Shown here in pieces: positions 17,361 to 24,772 of a stretch of DNA of 36,363 nt (within the stretch, counting starts at the first letter, position 1; every line of letters starts with the position of its first letter). Origin of the DNA: Clostridium sp. (lineage in GTDB: Bacteria; Bacillota; Clostridia; TANB77; CAG-508); the NCBI GenBank assembly GCA_018371855.1, contig JAHAKD010000010.1, positions 1 to 36,363 of the forward strand, in the 5' to 3' direction. The notes beneath the pieces were generated by a model that saw nothing but the letters and a program-made list of their open reading frames with translations, had not been told where the DNA came from and did no database searches. Made by a program: the position numbers and the translations under genes.

Positions 17361-17380
17361 ACCAGGAATTTTAGCGGCAA

Positions 17381-17523
17381 GGATTTGGGCATACAGGTTT
17401 TTGGGGACGTTCTTGTTTTCCCTGTTTAAATAGATAAAACTAAAGCGATAGCTATGCTATCGCTTTTTAAATTTCTTTATAGGGATTTTAGGAACGTCCC
17501 CAAATCCCGGAGCGTCCGAAATC
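17381..17523. repeat. Palindromic repeat cluster (REP-like family 2) inside the element
   Basis: GGAACGTCCCCAAATCCC (17491-17508) is identical to the right arm of the repeat after feoB. Its partner TTGGGGACGTTC lies at 17401-17412. Degenerate copies GGATTTGGG (17381-17389) and GGAGCGTCCGAAATCC (17509-17524) flank it. The cluster encloses a terminator. No repeat-associated transposase is seen in the window. Confidence 0.7.
17442..17470 (+). terminator. Bidirectional terminator between deacetylase and recombinase
   Basis: AAAGCGATAG (17442-17451), loop CTATG, CTATCGCTTT (17457-17466) and a T run. It separates two convergent genes. Confidence 0.85.
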
Positions 17524-17545
17524 CAAATTTTTATTTTATTTAGTT

Positions 17546-19114
17546 TTAGTACTCATTTTTTAATATTAGCTTTAGCTTACATTCATTGTTGCCACTTTCT
17601 TCTACTATAATTTTATCTATCAGAACATCTATGTATTCTTCCACATTAGCTATAGATATTTCTAGCTCTGTTAAAATATTCTGCTCTAGTACTTTTAAAT
17701 ACTCATTTATTTTATTTTTTCCTATTTCTTGTTGATTTAATTTTTCTTGTATTTGGCTTATCTTACTTGTTAGTTCTATATTCTTTTTTTCTACCTCTTC
17801 TTTTGTAAAAACTTTATCTAATGCTAAATCTAATAATTTCTCTTTCTTTTTTATAAGTTTATTCTGTTCTTGCTCTAAATTTTTCCTTTGAACTATTTCC
17901 TCTTCTCGCATAAAAACATTTTTATACAAATTTAATAAATCTTTGCAAATTTCTTGCTTATTAATTTTGTATTGGTTAAGTTGTTCTACCAGCTTGCCAT
18001 ATATATCTGCTTCTCTAATATATGCTGGTGAACACTCTTTCTTACCTGTTTTGTGGAATTTGCTACAATACCAATATATAACATCTGGCTTGTTTTTGTA
18101 ATGTCTAATTTTTCTTACAAAACTACATTTATGCTTATTACAATAAACTTTACCAGATAGAGGATATTTAGTTTGCACATTTGCTTTTGTTACTTTTCCT
18201 CTTTTTAATAATTTATAATTAGCCTTATCCCATAATTCTTCCGACACAATAGGTGGAACTTTAGAAAGATCTTTATATGTTATCCACTCTTTTTTATCAT
18301 AAAAATTGCGTTTCTTTGTGCGATAATCTATTACAGTTGATAACTTCCCTGTATAATAGCCTTTATATTTAGGATTTTGAATAATTTTCTTTAATGTATT
18401 TTGATGGAATGGTTTATCATTGTGATTATAAAATCCCTGATTTGCTAAGTTTTCAGATAATTTTTTAAGTCCTATCTTATTATCATTTGCATACATATTA
18501 AAAATCTTTTTAATCAAAGTAGCTTCCTCTTCATCTATTACAAGTTTCCCTTTTTCTTTTTTATATCCCCAAATATTGTTAGTTCCTAAAACAGTTCCTT
18601 TTTCTACTGCTCTTTTAAATCCAAACTTTGTCCTTTCAGATATTTTGCGAACTTCATCCTGTGCCATACTAGACATAATTGTAAGTCTTAATTCTCCATC
18701 ACTAGAAGCAGTTATAATATTATCAGATAAGAAATACACGCACACATCATATTCTAATAATTTTCTGGTATATACTAAACTATCAATAGTATCACGCGAA
18801 AACCTTGATACTTCTTTAGTTATTAATAAATCAAACCTTTTCTGCTTGCCCTCTTCTATCATTTTCATAAAATTTTCTCTTTTTGCTGATGTTGTTCCAC
18901 TTATTCCTTCATCTATATATCCTTTTATAAAATTCCAGTTTTTGTTTTGCTTAATATACTCTTCAAAAAATGTTACTTGATTTTCTAATGAATTAATTTG
19001 TTCTTCTTTTTCTGTTGATACTCTTGCATAAAATGAAACATTTAATGGTAAATCAAAAATTGTTTTCCCCAGTGAAAAGGCTTGTTTCATTTCGAATATA
19101 GTCAGCGTACTCAC
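17546..19114 (-). CDS. Large serine recombinase (integrase/excisionase of the element)
   Basis: 522 residues. The resolvase-type catalytic domain has YARVSTEKEEQ with the nucleophilic Ser near residue 33, then YIDEGISGTTSAKRENFMKM and TKEVSRFSRDTIDS with conserved Arg. The Recombinase domain follows (YKKEKGKLVIDEEEA; ILQNPKYKGY-like IIQNPKYKGYYTGK). A zinc ribbon (YCNKHKCSF, WYCSKFHKTGKKECSP) and a long C-terminal coiled coil (about 400-480) complete the phage-integrase/TnpX-like plan. It cuts both att sites at a 2-bp core through a phosphoserine link. A GTG start overlaps the stop of the 50-aa gene (GTGA), implying translational coupling. It is intact, so the element could still move. Confidence 0.93.
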   Translation of the reverse strand: MSTLTIFEMKQAFSLGKTIFDLPLNVSFYARVSTEKEEQINSLENQVTFFEEYIKQNKNWNFIKGYIDEGISGTTSAKRENFMKMIEEGKQKRFDLLITKEVSRFSRDTIDSLVYTRKLLEYDVCVYFLSDNIITASSDGELRLTIMSSMAQDEVRKISERTKFGFKRAVEKGTVLGTNNIWGYKKEKGKLVIDEEEATLIKKIFNMYANDNKIGLKKLSENLANQGFYNHNDKPFHQNTLKKIIQNPKYKGYYTGKLSTVIDYRTKKRNFYDKKEWITYKDLSKVPPIVSEELWDKANYKLLKRGKVTKANVQTKYPLSGKVYCNKHKCSFVRKIRHYKNKPDVIYWYCSKFHKTGKKECSPAYIREADIYGKLVEQLNQYKINKQEICKDLLNLYKNVFMREEEIVQRKNLEQEQNKLIKKKEKLLDLALDKVFTKEEVEKKNIELTSKISQIQEKLNQQEIGKNKINEYLKVLEQNILTELEISIANVEEYIDVLIDKIIVEESGNNECKLKLILKNEY

Positions 19115-19263
19115 TTCCCTTGTTTTATAGTTTCTTTTTCTTTGAATATTAATTTATCTAATTCGGTAGTAATTTCTTCGTATACATGTTTTTCTATTAT
19201 ATTCTTCTTATATAATATTTTGTTTATAGCACTTTCCATTTCTCTTTTAATAATTTTGTCCAT
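19111..19263 (-). CDS. Small protein (50 aa) upstream of and coupled to the recombinase
   Basis: Begins MDKIIKREMESAINKILYKK, contains HVYEEITTELDKLI and ends KQGK. An AGAGGTT ribosome site stands 5 bases before the ATG, and its TGA overlaps the recombinase GTG. The helix-turn-helix-like pattern of a SHOCT-type mini-domain can be imagined, but I make no firm family claim. The position suggests a recombination directionality or regulatory partner; this is inference from context. The hairpin at 19271-19297 covers its ribosome site. Confidence 0.7.
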   Translation of the reverse strand: MDKIIKREMESAINKILYKKNIIEKHVYEEITTELDKLIFKEKETIKQGK

Positions 19264-19270
19264 AAAAATA

Positions 19271-19297
19271 ACCTCTTTAAATTTATATTAAAGAGGT
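19271..19297. promoter_or_regulatory. Perfect inverted repeat covering the ribosome site of the recombinase operon
   Basis: ACCTCTTTAA (19271-19280), 7-nt loop, TTAAAGAGGT (19288-19297). On the minus strand the 3' arm is the Shine-Dalgarno AAAGAGGT of the 50-aa gene, so the hairpin would hide it. As DNA it could be an operator. Confidence 0.65.
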
Positions 19298-19341
19298 TAC
19301 TAAATATTACTTTAAATTTTAATATAATAAAACTTAATATA

Positions 19342-19370
19342 TTGTAAAATAATGTCATTTACTATATAAT
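19342..19370 (+). promoter_or_regulatory. Promoter of the DUF4190-like gene
   Basis: TTGTAA (19342-19347), 17-nt spacer, TATAAT (19365-19370), 41 bases before the start codon. Confidence 0.7.
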
Positions 19371-19410
19371 ATTGATGTATTATATAAAGAAAAAAAGGGG
19401 GAAAATAAAA

Positions 19411-20277
19411 ATGGGAATAGCTTCATTAATTTTAGGTATAATCTCTATAATCTTAGCATTTGTACCTTTTATATGGATGCTTTCAATTGTTACAGCAATA
19501 GTAGGTTTAATATTAGGAATCATCTCATTAGTCAAAAAATTAGAAAAAGGACAAAGCATTGCTGGTATTGTATTATGTGCTATAACTTTATTATTAGCAA
19601 TTATGTCTCTTTATAATATTTATAATACTTTTTCTGACATAGGCACTACTACATCAACTAATATTGAAACCGGAAAACAAGAAACTACAAGTAATGAAGA
19701 TTTAAAGAAAAATGTTACTGTAGAAGCTTTGGGAATAACTAAAAGTGGTGACTTTGCATTTAAAATAATAAATAATAATGACCAAGCTGTATTTGTTGAT
19801 ACTGTTAACACTGTATTTAAGGATGCTAATGGTAATTTTATGGAAAAAGCTCAAAGTCAAGCACAATATTTTGGTATTCCTGCAAATTCAGAAGTTGTAA
19901 ATTATAATGGGGGTTATGATAAAAACTTTTCAAACTATCCTAATTATGAATTTGAAATAGAATTATCTGATAGTAGCTGGATAACTGATAATATGGTACT
20001 AGATAATTTTGAAATAACAGCAAACAATACTGGAAAACAAATTGCAGTACAAGTAAAGAATAATAACGATGTATCATTTGAAAGTATTAATATTTTAATT
20101 GCATATTACCAAAATGGATCTATCGTTGGATGCGAAAATGGTTATGCCAGCACTTCAACAACAGCCGCAAATGGAACAGCTTACATAAATGTGGATTATC
20201 CTATGGATTCAAAATATAACGATGTACCATTTGATGACTACAAAGTATATTTATTAGAAGCAAACAAGAGTTATTAA
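19411..20277 (+). CDS. DUF4190-like membrane protein with extracellular FxLYD-like domain
   Basis: 288 residues. Two N-terminal glycine-bearing membrane segments (MGIASLILGIISIILAFVPF and IVGLILGIISLVKK) and a third (AGIVLCAITLLLAIMSLYNIY) resemble DUF4190 proteins. After a Thr/Ser linker come two beta-rich units (AFKIINNNDQAVFVDTVNTVF and IAVQVKNNNDVSFESINILI), each like an FxLYD domain. The start is the ATG at 19411 after AAGGGGG; an upstream in-frame ATG at 19372 lacks a ribosome site. It has its own promoter and terminator and is the last gene before the right end of the element. It may be cargo, for example a surface-associated accessory protein; its function is unknown. Confidence 0.82.
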   Translation: MGIASLILGIISIILAFVPFIWMLSIVTAIVGLILGIISLVKKLEKGQSIAGIVLCAITLLLAIMSLYNIYNTFSDIGTTTSTNIETGKQETTSNEDLKKNVTVEALGITKSGDFAFKIINNNDQAVFVDTVNTVFKDANGNFMEKAQSQAQYFGIPANSEVVNYNGGYDKNFSNYPNYEFEIELSDSSWITDNMVLDNFEITANNTGKQIAVQVKNNNDVSFESINILIAYYQNGSIVGCENGYASTSTTAANGTAYINVDYPMDSKYNDVPFDDYKVYLLEANKSY

Positions 20278-20283
20278 ATTTAT

Positions 20284-20310
20284 AAGCCCTTTTAAGGGCT
20301 TTATTTTTTT
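20284..20310 (+). terminator. Terminator at the right end of the element
   Basis: AAGCCCTT, TT, AAGGGCTT (20284-20301) then a T-rich run to 20310. It would also stop transcription from running into the 3' half of feoB. Confidence 0.85.
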
Positions 20311-20330
20311 CAATAAATTTCTCTTATTTT

Positions 20331-20375
20331 ACCGTACTGTCACTCCCATGTGCATGGGATTTGGTTGTAATGCAG
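20331..20375. other. attR: right junction of the element in feoB
   Basis: The element arm is ACCGTACTGTCACTCCCATG (20331-20350), the central TG is at 20351-20352, and the feoB side is CATGGGATTTGGTTGTAATG. The core copy is 20346-20357. Confidence 0.85.
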
Positions 20376-21202
20376 CAGCAGTAGTTGGAACAAGAATAAT
20401 AAATTCTCCGAGAGAAAAATTAATTGCAATACTAACCAATTGTTTTGTACCTTGTAACGGAAGATTTCCATTTTTAATTACTGTTGCTACAATATTTATT
20501 TCAGGTTCTATAGCAGGTATCTTTTCTGGCTTAGTTGCTGCAATAGTAGTTATGCTTGTAGTTTTGTTAGGAATTTTACTAACTTTATTTGTCTCAAAAA
20601 TACTATCTAAAACTATATTAAAAGGTCTTCCAGCATCTTTTACATTAGAGTTACCACCATATAGAACTCCACAAATTGGCAAAATATTAATTCGTTCATT
20701 ATTTGATAGAACTCTATTTGTATTGGGTAAAGCTATTTCAATAGCTGCACCTGCAGGAATTGTAATATGGTTATTTTCTAATACTAATATTGGTAGTGTC
20801 TCTATATTAGATTTTATAGCAAATGCTTTAAATCCTTTTGCAAAATTAATAGGCTTAGATGGTTATATTTTAACTGGGTTCATTTTAGGAATTCCAGCAA
20901 ATGAAATTGTATTACCAATAATCTTAATGGGATATTTAAAAAACAAAGAATTAATAGATATCGAAAATGTTGCAGTAATTGGAAATATTTTAACCGCAAA
21001 TGGTTGGACTTTACTTACCGCAATTAATGTAATGATATTTACATTATTGCATTTTCCTTGTGGTACTACTTTACTTACAATAAAAAAAGAAACCAAAAGT
21101 ATAAAATGGACTATCGTTTCTTTTCTTCTTCCTACCTTGTGTGGAATTGTAATCTGTTTTATAACCACACAAACATATAATCTAATTAACTTACTAATTT
21201 AA
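20348..21202 (+). CDS. feoB: FeoB, C-terminal permease part (cut off from its start)
   Basis: Begins in the middle of the FeoB motif, with MCMGFGCNAAAVVGTRI, then SPREKLIAILTNCFVPCNGRFP and further membrane helices to the normal C-terminus (NLINLLI). The ATG at 20348 is an internal family codon with no ribosome site, and the upstream sequence is the element end. Expression as a separate protein is therefore doubtful. Joined to 13954-15181 without the element it completes a 690-residue FeoB. The conserved CMGFGCN cysteines, important for Fe2+ passage in the family, are split by the insertion. Confidence 0.9.
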   Translation: MCMGFGCNAAAVVGTRIINSPREKLIAILTNCFVPCNGRFPFLITVATIFISGSIAGIFSGLVAAIVVMLVVLLGILLTLFVSKILSKTILKGLPASFTLELPPYRTPQIGKILIRSLFDRTLFVLGKAISIAAPAGIVIWLFSNTNIGSVSILDFIANALNPFAKLIGLDGYILTGFILGIPANEIVLPIILMGYLKNKELIDIENVAVIGNILTANGWTLLTAINVMIFTLLHFPCGTTLLTIKKETKSIKWTIVSFLLPTLCGIVICFITTQTYNLINLLI

Positions 21203-21209
21203 GTATTTC

Positions 21210-21268
21210 GGGATTTGGGGACGTTCCTATAATCCCGAAAAGGGAAAAAAGGAACGTCCCCAAATCCC
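21210..21268. repeat. Palindromic repeat (REP-like family 2) after feoB
   Basis: GGGATTTGGGGACGTTCC (21210-21227) and GGAACGTCCCCAAATCCC (21251-21268) are perfect 18-bp arms. The 23-nt loop contains TCCC-GAAAA-GGGA. It starts 8 bases after the feoB stop. Confidence 0.85.
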
Positions 21269-21414
21269 TATTTTTCCTTTATTACTCCATTCATCCAATC
21301 TGGATTTGTAGGCATTAAACTTCTTAACTAATCCAACGTAGTTTTGTTAAGCAACTCCTCATTCTTCTTATCAGAGTCTTCATATGTAACATATACTTTA
21401 TAAATACAATCATA
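21268..21414 (-). pseudogene. Possible decayed gene fragment
   Basis: On the minus strand one frame reads IYKVYVTYEDSDKKNEELLN, KTTLD, a TAG (21330-21328), then LRSLMPTNPDWMNGVIKEK and TAG (21270-21268). The second half looks like real protein sequence, but there is no start region and one internal stop. The rest of 21415-21480 is AT-rich with nothing recognisable. Confidence 0.3.
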
Positions 21415-21482
21415 ATTCTATTATTATATGCTCCCTTATATTCTTTAAATAAAAAATCAACAATATTTATCTTAAATTTTTA

Positions 21483-21570
21483 TTGATATATCATATAGCA
21501 CAGTTTTTTCGACGTTTTATATGCTATTTCTTTCCTTGACTTGTCTAATTTTTTGATATATTATATAGTA
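21483..21570 (+). promoter_or_regulatory. Rubrerythrin promoter with two copies of a palindromic 18-mer
   Basis: The promoter is TTGACT (21536-21541), 17-nt spacer, TATTAT (21559-21564). An 18-mer, TTGATATATCATATAGCA at 21483-21500 and TTGATATATTATATAGTA at 21553-21570, matches at 16 of 18 positions. The second copy covers the -10 box, as a repressor site would. Confidence 0.55.
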
Positions 21571-21596
21571 ACAAGTTAAATAACGGGAGGTATATT

Positions 21597-22130
21597 ATGG
21601 AATTAAAAGGATCAAAAACAGAAGCAAATTTAAAAGCTGCTTTTGCAGGAGAATCAGAAGCAAGAAATAAATATACATATTTTGCAAGCGTAGCAAAAAA
21701 AGAAGGATATGAACAAATAGCAGCACTATTTTTAGAAACTGCAGAAAATGAAAAAGAACATGCAAAAATTCACTTTAAATACTTAAATGGTATTGGTGAT
21801 ACAATGCAAAATTTAGCAGATGCAGCTGCTGGTGAAAACTATGAATGGACAGATATGTATAAAAAATTCGCAGAAGAAGCAGAAGAAGAAGGATTTAAAG
21901 AAATAGCTGCAAAATTCAGAGCTATTGGTGAAGTAGAAAAACATCACGAAGAAAGATATAGAAAATTATTAGAAAATGTAAAAGACGGCGAAGTATTCAA
22001 AAAAGGAAGCATCGTTGTTTGGAAATGTAGAAACTGTGGACATATAGTTGTTGGAACAGAAGCTCCACAAGTTTGTCCAGTTTGCAATCATCCTCAATCA
22101 TTCTTCGAAGTAAATGCAGAAAATTACTAA
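21597..22130 (+). CDS. rbr: Rubrerythrin
   Basis: 177 residues. A cytoplasmic non-haem iron peroxidase that reduces hydrogen peroxide with electrons from NAD(P)H via rubredoxin, typical of anaerobes. The four-helix di-iron domain shows AFAGESEARNKYTYFA, TAENEKEHAKIHF, FKEIAAKFRAIGEVEKHHEERY with the Glu/His ligands. The C-terminal rubredoxin-like domain has WKCRNCGHIVVG and CPVCNHPQSFF, two CxxC knuckles. AACGGGAGG precedes the ATG. It is a single-gene unit with its own promoter and a shared bidirectional terminator. Placement next to feoAB fits iron and oxidative-stress physiology. Confidence 0.97.
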   Translation: MELKGSKTEANLKAAFAGESEARNKYTYFASVAKKEGYEQIAALFLETAENEKEHAKIHFKYLNGIGDTMQNLADAAAGENYEWTDMYKKFAEEAEEEGFKEIAAKFRAIGEVEKHHEERYRKLLENVKDGEVFKKGSIVVWKCRNCGHIVVGTEAPQVCPVCNHPQSFFEVNAENY

Positions 22131-22142
22131 TACATAAATCTA

Positions 22143-22175
22143 AAGGAACGAGTTATAACAACTCGTTCCTTTTTA
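22143..22175. terminator. Bidirectional terminator between rubrerythrin and rimO
   Basis: AAGGAACGAGTT (22143-22154), 5-nt loop, AACTCGTTCCTT (22160-22171), T run. It serves two convergent genes. Confidence 0.9.
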
Positions 22176-22180
22176 TAATT

Positions 22181-23530
22181 TTAAACATTCGCTATTAAAT
22201 CATATTCTTTAGACTTAACTATAGTACAATTTACAAAATCACCTATAGTTAATTCTTTATCATTTTTTATGTATGTAATTCCATCTATATCTGGAACTTG
22301 GTAGCTAGTTCTTCCAACATAATACTTTTCGTCAAATGTTATACCTTCTATTAATACTTTCTCTTCTTTTCCTACTAAATTTAATAAGTTGTCTTTAGAA
22401 ACCTGTTGTTGTAGTTTCATTATTTTATTATATCTAGCTTTTTTGGTCATTGGATGAACTTGCTCTTTTAACCTAGCAGCTGGTGTTCCTTCTTCTTTAG
22501 AATATGTAAATGCTCCTAAATTATCAAATTTTGTTTTCTTTACAAACTCATAAAGTTCTTCGAAATCAGCTTCTGTTTCACCTGGGAAACCAACCATAAC
22601 TGTTGTCCTAATTTGCACGTTTGGTATATTGGTTCTAATTTTTGTTATAACATCCTCTATATTTTGCTTACTTGTCTTTCTATTCATTCTTTTTAAAACA
22701 GAATTAGATATATGTTGTATTGGAATATCAAAGTATTTACAAATTTTACTCTCTTCTTTTACAACTTTTATTAATTCATCATCAATTCCTTCTGGATATG
22801 AATATAAAAATCTAATCCATTCTATTCCATCTATTCTGCAAAGTTTTCTTAAAAGTTTAGCAAGTCTTGGTTCATTATATAAATCCAAACCATATTTAGT
22901 AGTATCTTGTGCTATAACTATTAATTCCTTTATACCTTTTTCAGCTAATAATTTTGCTTCCTCTATTATATCTTCCTCTGGTCTACTTATAAAAGGACCT
23001 CTAATAAAAGGAATTGCACAATAAGTACATCTGTTGCTACACCCCTCACCAATTTTTATATATGCAAAATTATCTCCTGTTGAAATTTCCCTTCCTAAAA
23101 ATTCTTCTTTACTAGCTAATGGAAGTGGCTCTTTAGGATAACTTTTAATTTCTCCATATTTTTTATCATCTTTTACTTTATTATTTATTAGCTCCTCAAT
23201 AGCGGTGTAAAACTTATCATATTTATCTAATCTAATCCACAGATCAACCTCTGGCAAGGCTTTTTTTAAGTCATCAGTATATCTTTGAACTAAGCAACCC
23301 ATAGCAATTAGATATTTGCATTTTTTCTTTTTATATTCTGCCATCTCTAAAATTGTATTTATAGCCTCTTCTTTTGCAGGATCTATAAATCCACAAGTAT
23401 TTACAACTATCATTTCTGCATCTTCTGGATTATTTACAACTTCCATTCCATGTTCTTTTAATATTCCTATTGCAATTTCAGTATCTATCAAATTCTTAGA
23501 ACAACCTAAGGATATAAAACCTACTTTCAT
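22181..23530 (-). CDS. rimO: Ribosomal protein S12 methylthiotransferase RimO
   Basis: 449 residues. A radical-SAM enzyme that adds a methylthio group to an Asp of ribosomal protein S12. The N-terminal UPF0004 domain holds cluster cysteines in SLGCSKNLID, VNTCGFIDPAKEE and MGCLVQRY. The radical-SAM motif is CSNRCTYCAIP, followed by IPIQHISNSVLKRMNR and a TRAM domain (EKVLIEGI, FVNCTIVKS). The VDLWIRLDKYD segment and SKNLIDTE favour RimO over MiaB or MtaB. Two ATGs are adjacent; the second (23530) has better spacing from AAGGGAG. It is last in the vanW-pth-rng-rimO operon, with a palindromic repeat in the 75-base gap before it. Confidence 0.95.
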   Translation of the reverse strand: MKVGFISLGCSKNLIDTEIAIGILKEHGMEVVNNPEDAEMIVVNTCGFIDPAKEEAINTILEMAEYKKKKCKYLIAMGCLVQRYTDDLKKALPEVDLWIRLDKYDKFYTAIEELINNKVKDDKKYGEIKSYPKEPLPLASKEEFLGREISTGDNFAYIKIGEGCSNRCTYCAIPFIRGPFISRPEEDIIEEAKLLAEKGIKELIVIAQDTTKYGLDLYNEPRLAKLLRKLCRIDGIEWIRFLYSYPEGIDDELIKVVKEESKICKYFDIPIQHISNSVLKRMNRKTSKQNIEDVITKIRTNIPNVQIRTTVMVGFPGETEADFEELYEFVKKTKFDNLGAFTYSKEEGTPAARLKEQVHPMTKKARYNKIMKLQQQVSKDNLLNLVGKEEKVLIEGITFDEKYYVGRTSYQVPDIDGITYIKNDKELTIGDFVNCTIVKSKEYDLIANV

Positions 23531-23553
23531 CATTTCTCCCTTCTGTCAACTTT

Positions 23554-23582
23554 TGAACTTTAGTGCCGGAGCTTAAAGTTCA
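23554..23582. repeat. 29-nt palindromic unit (REP-like family 1)
   Basis: TGAACTTTA, an 11-nt loop, TAAAGTTCA: 9-bp perfect arms. It matches the units at 7496-7571 and also sits directly upstream of a ribosome site. Confidence 0.7.
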
Positions 23583-23605
23583 AAAATTATGTTTACTATT
23601 ACTTT

Positions 23606-24739
23606 CTATTCTTTACCATAAATTTGCTTTCGTGTAAGTTCTAATAAATTTAATTTTGAAAATCCCTCTACTTGTACTTTAGCTCTATCTTTTTTAGTTT
23701 CTTCTACAAAACAATTTAATAATTTCTCCTTGCTTAACTCTTCTTGCATATCTATAAAATCTATTATAATTATTCCACCTATATCACGTAATCTAAGCTG
23801 TTTCGTAATTTCTTTTGCAGCTTCTGTATTCACTTTTAATATTGTATCTTCAAAATTATCTTTGCCTACACATTTTCCAGAATTAACATCTATAGCAGTT
23901 AATGCTTCTGTCTTGTCTATTACAATATATCCTCCGCATCTTAGCCATACTTTGTTATTTTCTATATCTTGTAATTCTTTCTGCATAGTATATTTTTCGA
24001 ATACATCTTTTTCAAAGTCTACTTTTACATTATTGTCTAAATTATATACTTCTAGAAAATTCTTTATTTCTTTATTAAATACTTCATTATTAGTTATAAT
24101 TCTATTCATCTTACCATCTGCTGTTCCTAGAATTAAAGATTTAATAATATCATTATTTTCTTCTATTAAACATGGCAAATCACTTTCGTTTTCTAATATA
24201 TCTTTTTGTATATTATTCCACCTATTTACTAACCTTTGTATGTCTTGGCTGATTTCCTCTTCTGTTGCAGAAATACAACTTGTTCTTATAATCGCTCCAA
24301 AACCAGTAGGAATATATTTTTCTACCAATTCTTTTAGCTTTTGTTTTTGGGCTTCATCTTCTATTTTTCTAGAAGTTGTTATAAAGTTAGTCTTTGGCAT
24401 TAAAACAAGATATCTTCCTGTTAGCTTTATATTCGTGGTAAGCTTAGCTCCTTTCTGCTTTATAGAATTTTTTTGTACTTGCACTAATATTTTTTTGTTT
24501 AATTTGATTTCTTCATTTATTTTATGCATATCTTCAAAATGTAAAAATGCATTTTTATCTTTACCTATATCCACAAAAGTAGCCTTTATTCCTGGAATTA
24601 TATTTTTTATAATTCCACTATATATATTTCCTTCTATGTTGTCCTGATTTTTAATAATATACCTTTCTACTATATTGTAATCTTCTATTAAAGTAGCAAT
24701 TTTTTCATTAGTATCAACTTTTATTCTTATTTCTTGCAT
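23606..24739 (-). CDS. rng: Ribonuclease G/E family endoribonuclease, short form
   Basis: 377 residues. A single-strand endoribonuclease for rRNA maturation and mRNA decay. An S1 domain (NIYSGIIKNIIPGIKATFVDIG, KNAFLHFEDM) comes first, then the RNase-H-like and 5'-sensor regions. The catalytic aspartates are in EALTAIDVNSGK and IIIIDFIDMQ. The protein stops after LLELTRKQIYGKE, just where longer relatives have the CxxC Zn-link, so that dimer-forming motif and the C-terminal small domain are missing. No frame continues beyond the TAA. An AAAGGA ribosome site supports the start. It lies between pth and rimO in one operon. Confidence 0.9.
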   Translation of the reverse strand: MQEIRIKVDTNEKIATLIEDYNIVERYIIKNQDNIEGNIYSGIIKNIIPGIKATFVDIGKDKNAFLHFEDMHKINEEIKLNKKILVQVQKNSIKQKGAKLTTNIKLTGRYLVLMPKTNFITTSRKIEDEAQKQKLKELVEKYIPTGFGAIIRTSCISATEEEISQDIQRLVNRWNNIQKDILENESDLPCLIEENNDIIKSLILGTADGKMNRIITNNEVFNKEIKNFLEVYNLDNNVKVDFEKDVFEKYTMQKELQDIENNKVWLRCGGYIVIDKTEALTAIDVNSGKCVGKDNFEDTILKVNTEAAKEITKQLRLRDIGGIIIIDFIDMQEELSKEKLLNCFVEETKKDRAKVQVEGFSKLNLLELTRKQIYGKE

Positions 24740-24772
24740 TTTTTTCCTTTCTTAATAATAGTTTAGGCAAAT

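Larger units (their letters stand above)
15175..20350. mobile_element. 5,176-bp serine-recombinase element carrying exopolysaccharide genes, inserted in feoB
   Basis: Bounded by 12-bp direct copies of CCATGTGCATGG. Deleting 5,176 bp restores a 690-codon feoB in frame. Joined ends give ACCGTACTGTCACTCCCATG, then TG, then CATGGAAGTGACAGTATGGT. The two arms match at 18 of 20 positions as inverted repeats, as in attP sites of large serine integrases. The gene order is glycosyltransferase (-), polysaccharide deacetylase (+), a repeat cluster, large serine recombinase with a 50-aa upstream gene (-), and a DUF4190-like membrane protein (+). There is no DDE transposase, relaxase or replication gene, so it is a small integrative unit that cannot transfer by itself. 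Confidence 0.88.

Noticed and set aside
15170..20357. Element in feoB as a DDE transposon with a 12-bp target duplication
   Set aside because: No DDE transposase is present, the repeated core is itself part of an inverted-repeat att-like site, and a complete serine recombinase is encoded. A target duplication is formally possible but less economical.
23730..24647. 305-codon rightward frame opposite rng
   Set aside because: It mirrors a gene with clear RNase G motifs, has no ribosome site, and its translation is a Ser/Phe/Ile-rich shadow typical of the antisense of Lys/Glu/Asn-rich genes.
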